Both the position numbers and the translations under genes were made by a program. A DNA stretch of 64,000 bases. Origin: Tepidimonas ignava (lineage in GTDB: Bacteria > Pseudomonadota > Gammaproteobacteria > Burkholderiales > Burkholderiaceae_C). Positions 58,548 to 64,000 of the stretch are shown piece after piece; the stretch's first letter is position 1, and each line of letters begins with the position of its first letter. The notes below the pieces were generated by a model. The model was not told the DNA's origin and did not search any database. It worked only from the letters and a program-made list of their open reading frames with translations. The DNA is taken from NCBI RefSeq assembly GCF_004342625.1, contig NZ_SMAH01000011.1, positions 45,917-109,916 of the forward strand. Direction: 5' to 3'.

Positions 58548-59808
58548 ATGCCTTGGCCTTACGAATTCGTCATCGGCTGGCGCTACACGCGCGCCGGTCG
58601 CGCCGCGCGCCGCAACGGCTTCATTTCCTTCATCAGCGCGGTGTCGATGCTGGGCATCGCGCTGGGGGTGGCCGCGCTGATCATCGTGCTGTCGGTGATG
58701 AACGGTTTTCAGAAGGAGGTGCGCGACCGCATGCTGGGCGTGCTGGCGCACGTGGAGGTGCTGGCCGCCGACGGCGGTGCACTGCCCGACTGGCGCCGCA
58801 CGGCCGAGGTGGTGCAGCGCCACCCACAGGTGCGCGCGGTGGCGCCGTTTGTGGCCGAACAGGGGCTGCTGGCGCGCGGTCAGGAGATGAAGGGTGTGCT
58901 GGTGCGTGGCGTGGACCCGGCGCTGGAGCCGGCGGTGACGGCGTTGGGGGCCGAGCTGGCCACGCACGCGCTGGGGCAGTTGCAGCCGGGCGGCTTTGGC
59001 GTGGTGTTGGGCGCGGCGCTGGCGCGCCAGTTGGGGGTGGGCGTTGGCGACGCGGTCACGCTGATCGTGCCCAGCGGGCAGGTGACCCCGGCCGGTGTGA
59101 TGCCGCGGCTGCGCCAGTTGACCGTGGTGGGGCTGTTCGACTCCGGTCACTACGAGTACGACGCCACGCTGGCGCTGCTGCACCTGGACGATGCGCAGCG
59201 GCTCTTTCGCGTCGAAGGGCCCACGGGGGTGCGCGTGCGCTTGCAGGACCTGCACGCGGCGCGGGCGGTGGCGGTGGAGCTGGAAGCGGCGCTGCAACGC
59301 GACGGGCCGTACGGCGTGGTGGTGCGGGACTGGACGCGCGCCAACCGCACCTGGTTTGCCGCGGTGCAACTGGAAAAACGCATGATGTTCATCATCCTGA
59401 CGCTGATCGTGGCGGTGGCGGCGTTCAACCTGGTCAGCACGCTGGTGATGACGGTGACCGACAAGCGCGCCGACATTGCCATCCTGCGCACCCTGGGCGC
59501 CAGCCCCGGCAGCGTGATGGCGATCTTCGTCGTGCAAGGTGCGGTGGTGGGGGTGGTGGGCACGCTGGCCGGTTTGCTGCTGGGCCTGGGGGTGGCGTTC
59601 AACATCGACACGCTGGTGCCGGCGTTGGAGCGCCTGCTGGGCCTGCGCTTCCTGCCCCAGGACATCTACCTGATCAGCCGCATGCCCAGCGACCCGCAGG
59701 CGGCCGACATCGTGCCGATTGCCCTGATGGCGCTGGGGCTGGCGTTTGTGGCCACGCTGTACCCGAGCTGGCGGGCCAGCCGCGTTGATCCGGCGGAGGC
59801 GCTGCGTT

Positions 59809-59816
<8 letters not shown>
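58548..59816 (+). CDS. lolC: Lipoprotein-releasing ABC transporter permease LolC/E
   Basis: A 422-residue permease with four transmembrane helices: one after the N-terminus ([27 protein letters not shown]) and three in the C-terminal third ([23 protein letters not shown] and following), flanking a large periplasmic domain. The [15 protein letters not shown] and [27 protein letters not shown] segments are LolC/LolE hallmarks. With LolD it extracts outer-membrane lipoproteins from the inner membrane to LolA. A single permease gene before lolD suggests the homodimer LolF-like arrangement common in betaproteobacteria. It overlaps lolD by eight bases. Confidence 0.93.
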
Positions 59817-60486
<670 letters not shown>

Positions 60487-60524
60487 TCGATACCGTTCAT
60501 CGGATCCATAGCAAAGATTTTGTG

Positions 60525-60548
60525 CCGATTAGGGTTTACACTAATCGG
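60525..60548. promoter_or_regulatory. Perfect inverted repeat upstream of the ArsR-sox genes
   Basis: CCGATTAG-N8-CTAATCGG, a perfect 8-base inverted repeat (spacer GGTTTACA) about 25 bases before the ArsR start. A second, weaker dyad TATATTCGC-AAGT-GCTCATATA follows directly at 60549-60570. Both are in the only AT-rich stretch of this region. Their size and placement match operators of ArsR-type repressors, so autoregulation of the sox operon by the adjacent regulator is the simplest reading. Confidence 0.6.
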
Positions 60549-60573
60549 TATATTCGCAAGTGCTCATATAGTC

Positions 60574-60972
60574 ATGGTCGTGAGCATGACCGCCTCGTCC
60601 CCTGCCGCCGACGACCTGCAGCCGATCTTCGAGTCGGTGGGGCGGATCTTCGGTGTGCTGGGCGAGCCAGCGCGGCTGCGCATCCTGCACGCCCTGTGCG
60701 GGCAGGAGCGTTGCGTCAACGACATCATGCAGGCCACAGGGTTGGCGCAAGCCAACGTGTCGCGCCACCTGGCGCGGCTGCACCAGGCCGGCCTGCTGGT
60801 GCGTCGGCGCGAGGGCGCGCAGGTGTTTTACCGCGTGGCGCCCCGTGCTCCGCTGGATTTGTGCCGCGTCATCGCCGCACAGGTGATGGCGCAGCACGGC
60901 CAGGCTCCGCGTGACGGTGATCGGTGTTTCTCGGTCTTCCCTCTCGATACAAAGGAACAAGCCAGTGTCTGA
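60574..60972 (+). CDS. ArsR-family transcriptional regulator (SoxR-like)
   Basis: A 132-residue winged-helix repressor. The DNA-binding part is ILHALCGQERCVNDIMQATGLAQANVSRHLARLHQAGLLVRRREGAQVFYRV. Two cysteines (Cys at ALCGQERC) resemble the thiol switch of SoxR/BigR-type ArsR regulators that sense sulfide or persulfide in sulfur oxidisers. It precedes soxC and its stop codon lies beyond the soxC GTG, so it is translated with the sox genes. ATG at 60574 is preferred; ATG 60586 is possible. In sulfur oxidisers this gene represses sox expression in the absence of thiosulfate. Confidence 0.85.
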   Translation: MVVSMTASSPAADDLQPIFESVGRIFGVLGEPARLRILHALCGQERCVNDIMQATGLAQANVSRHLARLHQAGLLVRRREGAQVFYRVAPRAPLDLCRVIAAQVMAQHGQAPRDGDRCFSVFPLDTKEQASV

Positions 60973-62308
60973 CAATCTCCGCGACGTGATCGGCCGGGTG
61001 TTGCCTGCCCCGGAGAACCACCTCAGCCCCGAGCTGTTGGAAAAGGCGCGCAAGGCGCGGCGCAGCTTCATGGCCAAGGCGCTGGCCATGGGGGCGGGGG
61101 CCGCAGCGGCGGGCAAAGCCATGGCAGCGCCCGAAGGCGAGGATGCCATCCTCAAGCTGCCCGAGCACACCACGGGTCTGGGCCAGCCGGTGGCCGCGCG
61201 CGGCTACGGCATGCCCAGCAAGTGGGAGTCCAACCTGCAGCGCCGCGAAAGCCCGGGGCTGACGCGTGTGTCGCAGGCGTCGGTGAGCTTCACCCCGCTG
61301 CAAGGTCTGTTTGGCATCATCACCCCCAGCGGCTTGCACTTCGAGCGGCACCACCAAGGTTGGTGGGACATCGACCCCTCGAAGCACCGCCTGATGATCC
61401 ACGGCGACGACGGCCTCATCAAGCGGCCGCGCGTGTTCACGATGGACGAGCTGATGCGCCTGCCCAGCGTGTCGCGCATCCACTTCCTGGAGTGCGGCGC
61501 CAACACCGCGATGGAGTGGGCCAACGTGGCGGTGCCGACGGTGCAGTACACGCACGGCATGTGCAGCTGCTCGGAGTGGACCGGGGTGCTGCTGTCGACG
61601 CTGCTGGATATGTGCGGCATCGACCGCAAGCGTGCCAAGTACGTGCTGGCCGAAGGGGCCGATGGCTCGTCGATGACGCGCACGATCCCGATCGAGCTGG
61701 CGATGGACGACGTCATCGTCGCCTGGGGGCAAAACGGCGAGATGCTGCGCCCCGAAAACGGCTACCCGCTGCGCCTCATCGTGCCGGGTGTGCAGGCGGT
61801 CAGCTCGGTCAAGTACCTGCGCCGCATCGAGGTGGGCGACAAGCCCTGGAACACCAAGGACGAAACGGTCCACTACATCGACCTGTTGCCCAACGGCCTG
61901 CACCGCCAGTACAGCGGCATCCAGGAGTGCAAGAGCGTCATCACCACGCCGTCGGGCGGGCAAACGCTGCTGGACCGCGGCTACTACAACATTTCGGGCC
62001 TGGCGTGGTCGGGTCGCGGCACCATCAAGGCGGTTGACGTGTCGGTGGACGGTGGCCGCACCTGGCGTCCCGCGCGGCTGGAAAAGCCCATCCTGCCCAA
62101 GGCGTTCACCCGCTTCAACTTCGACTGGGTGTGGGACGGCAAGCCCGCCATTTTGCAAAGCCGCGCGATCGACTCCACCGGCTACGTGCAGCCCAAGATC
62201 AACCAGTTGCGCGCGGTGCGCGGCACGCGCTCGATCTACCACAACAACGCCATCCAAAGCTGGCTGGTGTCGGAAAACGGCGAAGTCTCCAACGTGCAGG
62301 TGTACTGA
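60965..62308 (+). CDS. soxC: Sulfite dehydrogenase molybdenum subunit SoxC
   Basis: A 447-residue molybdopterin protein. A Tat signal (KARRSFMAKALAMGAGAAAAG) lies near residues 30-55. The cysteine Mo ligand is in RIHFLECGANTAMEW, matching the SUOX-fold family, and the dimerisation domain is C-terminal (WSGRGTIKAVDVSVDGGRTW). SoxCD removes six electrons from the sulfane sulfur bound to SoxYZ during thiosulfate oxidation. The GTG after AAAGGAAC overlaps the ArsR stop. It joins soxD by a TGATG overlap. Confidence 0.95.
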   Translation: MSDNLRDVIGRVLPAPENHLSPELLEKARKARRSFMAKALAMGAGAAAAGKAMAAPEGEDAILKLPEHTTGLGQPVAARGYGMPSKWESNLQRRESPGLTRVSQASVSFTPLQGLFGIITPSGLHFERHHQGWWDIDPSKHRLMIHGDDGLIKRPRVFTMDELMRLPSVSRIHFLECGANTAMEWANVAVPTVQYTHGMCSCSEWTGVLLSTLLDMCGIDRKRAKYVLAEGADGSSMTRTIPIELAMDDVIVAWGQNGEMLRPENGYPLRLIVPGVQAVSSVKYLRRIEVGDKPWNTKDETVHYIDLLPNGLHRQYSGIQECKSVITTPSGGQTLLDRGYYNISGLAWSGRGTIKAVDVSVDGGRTWRPARLEKPILPKAFTRFNFDWVWDGKPAILQSRAIDSTGYVQPKINQLRAVRGTRSIYHNNAIQSWLVSENGEVSNVQVY

Positions 62309-63420
62309 TGATGAAGCGCTTCCAACGTACCGTTCGCGCGGCGGCCGTGGCCGCTGCCCTGACCGCGGGCTTTGCCGGTGCCGCGCACGCCAACCCCGCC
62401 GGCGACAAGCCCTGGGCCAACATGGGCCGCGCACCCACGCCCGCCGAGATCAAGGCTTGGGACATCGACGTGCGCCCGGACTTCAAGGGCCTGCCGAAGG
62501 GTTCGGGCTCGGTCAAGCACGGCGAAGAGGTCTGGATGGCCAAGTGCGCCTCGTGCCACGGCGAGTTCGGTGAGTCCAACGAGGTGTTCACCCCGATCGT
62601 CGGCGGTACCACCAAGAAAGACATCGAAACCGGCCGCGTGGCCAACCTCCATGTCGACAAGCACTACCCGCAGCGCACGACGCTGATGAAGGTCTCCACC
62701 GTGTCGACGCTGTGGGACTACATCAACCGTGCGATGCCCTGGAACGCGCCCAAGTCGCTGTCGGTGCAAGATGTGTACGGCGTGGTGGCGTACATCCTGC
62801 ACCTGGGCGACATCGTGCCCGAGGACTTCGTGCTGAGCGACCAAAACATCGCCGAAGTCCAAAAGCGCATGCCCAACCGCAACGGCATGACCACCGACCA
62901 CGGTCTGTGGCTGCCCAACTACGCGTTCAGCGGCAAGCCTGACGTCAAAAACACCCGCTGCATGAACAACTGCCCGGTGGAAGGCGACATCAAGTCGATG
63001 CTGCCGGAAAACATGCGCGACGCGCATGGCAACCTGTTCGAGCAACAGCGTCTGATCGGCCCGATGCGTGGTTGGGACACGACCAAGCCGCCGCGCAAAG
63101 AACCGCTGACGCAAAAGGTGTCGATGGCGGCGCCCGCGCCGGCTGCTGCGGCGGCAGCGGGCGGGGCCGATGCCAAGAGCCTGCTGGCGAAAAACGCCTG
63201 CACCGCCTGCCACGGGGTGGCCAACAAAATCGTCGGGCCCGGCTTCAACGAAGTGGCCGCCAAACACAAGGGCAAAGCCGACCTGGAAGCCTACTTGGTC
63301 AGCAAGATCAAGGGCGGTGGCCAAGGCGTTTACGGGGCGATCCCGATGCCGCCGCAGCCGCAGGTGAGCGACGCCGACGCCAAGGCGATCGCGGCCTGGA
63401 TCGCCGCCGGGGCCAAGTGA
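62308..63420 (+). CDS. soxD: SoxD dihaem cytochrome c subunit
   Basis: A 370-residue periplasmic protein with signal peptide (cleavage after AAHA, about residue 28). Haem sites are CASCH (80-84) and CTACH (298-302); the linker is Ala-rich (APAPAAAAAAGG). The central part is a SoxD-type N-terminal cytochrome domain with GRAPTPAEIKAWDIDVRPDFKGLP. It takes electrons from SoxC. ATG at 62308 overlaps the soxC stop (TGATG); a second ATG follows directly. Confidence 0.94.
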   Translation: MMKRFQRTVRAAAVAAALTAGFAGAAHANPAGDKPWANMGRAPTPAEIKAWDIDVRPDFKGLPKGSGSVKHGEEVWMAKCASCHGEFGESNEVFTPIVGGTTKKDIETGRVANLHVDKHYPQRTTLMKVSTVSTLWDYINRAMPWNAPKSLSVQDVYGVVAYILHLGDIVPEDFVLSDQNIAEVQKRMPNRNGMTTDHGLWLPNYAFSGKPDVKNTRCMNNCPVEGDIKSMLPENMRDAHGNLFEQQRLIGPMRGWDTTKPPRKEPLTQKVSMAAPAPAAAAAAGGADAKSLLAKNACTACHGVANKIVGPGFNEVAAKHKGKADLEAYLVSKIKGGGQGVYGAIPMPPQPQVSDADAKAIAAWIAAGAK

Positions 63421-63495
63421 ACCCGCGCGGGCTGAATGTTCTCTAACCCTTGCCCGCACCGCGGGCCCAACCCAAGCAAACAGGAGATGACGACG

Positions 63496-63825
63496 ATGAA
63501 GCGAGTGTTGACGATGGCCGTGGTGGCGGGCGTGGCGGCGCTGACCGCGCCGGTGCACGCGATGGACGCGGCGGCGGCCAAGGCGCTGGCGCAAAAGAAC
63601 GCCTGCATGGGCTGCCACGCCGTCGACAAAAAATTGGTGGGTCCGGCGTACAAGGACATCGCCGCCAAGTACAAGGGCATGAAGCCCGAAGAGCTGGCCG
63701 CCTCGATCAAGAAGGGCGGCGCGGGCAAGTGGGGCCCGGTGCCGATGCCGGCGCAAGCCGCGCTGTCGGACGCCGACGCCAAGCTGCTGGCCGAGTGGGT
63801 GCTGGCCGGTGCGCCCGACAAGTAA
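63496..63825 (+). CDS. Class I cytochrome c of the sox cluster
   Basis: A 109-residue periplasmic monohaem cytochrome. Signal peptide to about residue 22 (PVHA), haem site CMGCH at 37-41, and distal methionine probably in VPMPAQAALSDADAK. It resembles the small c551/c552-type cytochrome encoded between soxD and soxY in several Burkholderiales. It would shuttle electrons from SoxAX or SoxD to the cytochrome oxidase. The ATG after AGGAGATGACGACG was preferred because an ATG nine bases earlier lacks spacing to the ribosome site. Confidence 0.88.
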   Translation: MKRVLTMAVVAGVAALTAPVHAMDAAAAKALAQKNACMGCHAVDKKLVGPAYKDIAAKYKGMKPEELAASIKKGGAGKWGPVPMPAQAALSDADAKLLAEWVLAGAPDK

Positions 63826-63828
63826 TAA

Positions 63829-63846
63829 GATACCCATCACGGTATC
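63829..63846. promoter_or_regulatory. Inverted repeat before soxY
   Basis: GATACC-CATCAC-GGTATC is a perfect 6-base inverted repeat directly after the cytochrome stop. A run of six T follows ten bases beyond it, too far for a typical terminator; it may be an operator or weak attenuator separating soxY expression. Confidence 0.35.
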
Positions 63847-63875
63847 GTGACGAACCGTTTTTTAGGAGTCTATCG

Positions 63876-64000
63876 ATGAAACAGAATCGACGCGCCGTGC
63901 TGAAGGCCGGCGGGGCTGTGGCGACGCTGGTGTCGCTGGGGGTGATCACGAGCGAGCAGGCGCTGGCGCTGCCGCGTGAGGCGTTTGCGAGCAAGAGTTT
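63876..64000 (+). CDS. soxY: SoxY sulfur-carrier subunit (5' part only)
   Basis: The first 41 codons, cut by the window end. The N-terminus MKQNRRAVLKAGGAVATLVS has a twin-arginine (RRAVLK) signal and hydrophobic stretch typical of SoxY, which is exported folded with SoxZ. SoxY carries the sulfur substrate on a C-terminal GGCGG cysteine not visible here. A TAGGAG ribosome site precedes the ATG. The order soxC-soxD-cytochrome-soxY suggests soxZ, soxA, soxX and soxB downstream. Confidence 0.85.
   Translation, partial: MKQNRRAVLKAGGAVATLVSLGVITSEQALALPREAFASKS

Overview
The window is a dense, very GC-rich bacterial chromosome segment with short intergenic gaps, many 4-base stop/start overlaps and frequent GTG starts. 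Gene content and order point to the Betaproteobacteria, order Burkholderiales, probably a Comamonadaceae-like sulfur oxidiser: a coxBA-ctaG-coxC cluster with the small Burkholderiales assembly ORF, DUF2970 and DUF2909 proteins, an RpfE-like/recJ/lolCD block, and a sox cluster headed by soxCD. A thermophilic relative such as Tepidimonas would fit, but the sequence alone does not prove a genus.

Layout. 1-1531: tail of a BMP-type ABC substrate-binding protein, dcd, and a small DUF4160/DUF2442 pair. 1698-5324 (minus): operon of DUF2069 protein, FAD-linked oxidase, thyA and an EamA transporter, divergent from a BrkB-family membrane protein. 6628-10192: an ammonium-transporter-like sensor fused to PAS, GGDEF and EAL domains, preceded by a sigma-54 promoter and an NtrC-type palindrome. 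10192-13686 (minus): metY, alpha/beta hydrolase, cytochrome P450. 13767-18261: CBS protein, Na/Pi cotransporter, aroC, MFS transporter. 18302-22342: NnrU protein, katG, a LytS-type histidine kinase. 22339-24241 (minus): glyA-nrdR behind a ZTP riboswitch. 24244-29447: lytic transglycosylase, a candidate structured RNA, DUF1841, MaoC, trmL, comF, a BioC-like protein and DUF2244.

29525-38855 is a complete caa3-type cytochrome oxidase locus: structural genes coxB (with fused cytochrome c), coxA and coxC; copper delivery (ctaG, SCO); haem A synthesis (ctaA, ctaB); SURF1 and small membrane proteins. Two FNR/Anr-type boxes lie at 28841 and 29488. 38883-46645 holds a ferredoxin-type reductase, a YeeZ-like epimerase, a Ca/Na antiporter, tRNA-Leu(CAA), cysM, tusA and valS; valS carries an in-frame palindromic insertion. 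46906-49476 is a rubrerythrin / iron-sulfur protein / DUF3501 trio followed by yaaA, which with katG suggests peroxide defence. 50347-55111: prolyl hydroxylase-like oxygenase, queF, a LuxR regulator divergent from a CoA-transferase pair with a shared palindrome, and a patatin phospholipase. 55108-60486: RluA-type synthase, recJ and RpfE-like protein (minus), then lolC and lolD. 60574-64000: ArsR regulator, soxC, soxD, a cytochrome c and the start of soxY, the thiosulfate/sulfite oxidation system whose electrons would feed the cytochrome c oxidase.

The strongest non-routine signals are the nitrogen-regulated Amt-GGDEF-EAL protein, the ZTP riboswitch, the palindrome inside valS, the palindromic operators in front of the CoA-transferase and sox genes, and the unidentified structured RNA near 25.4 kb.
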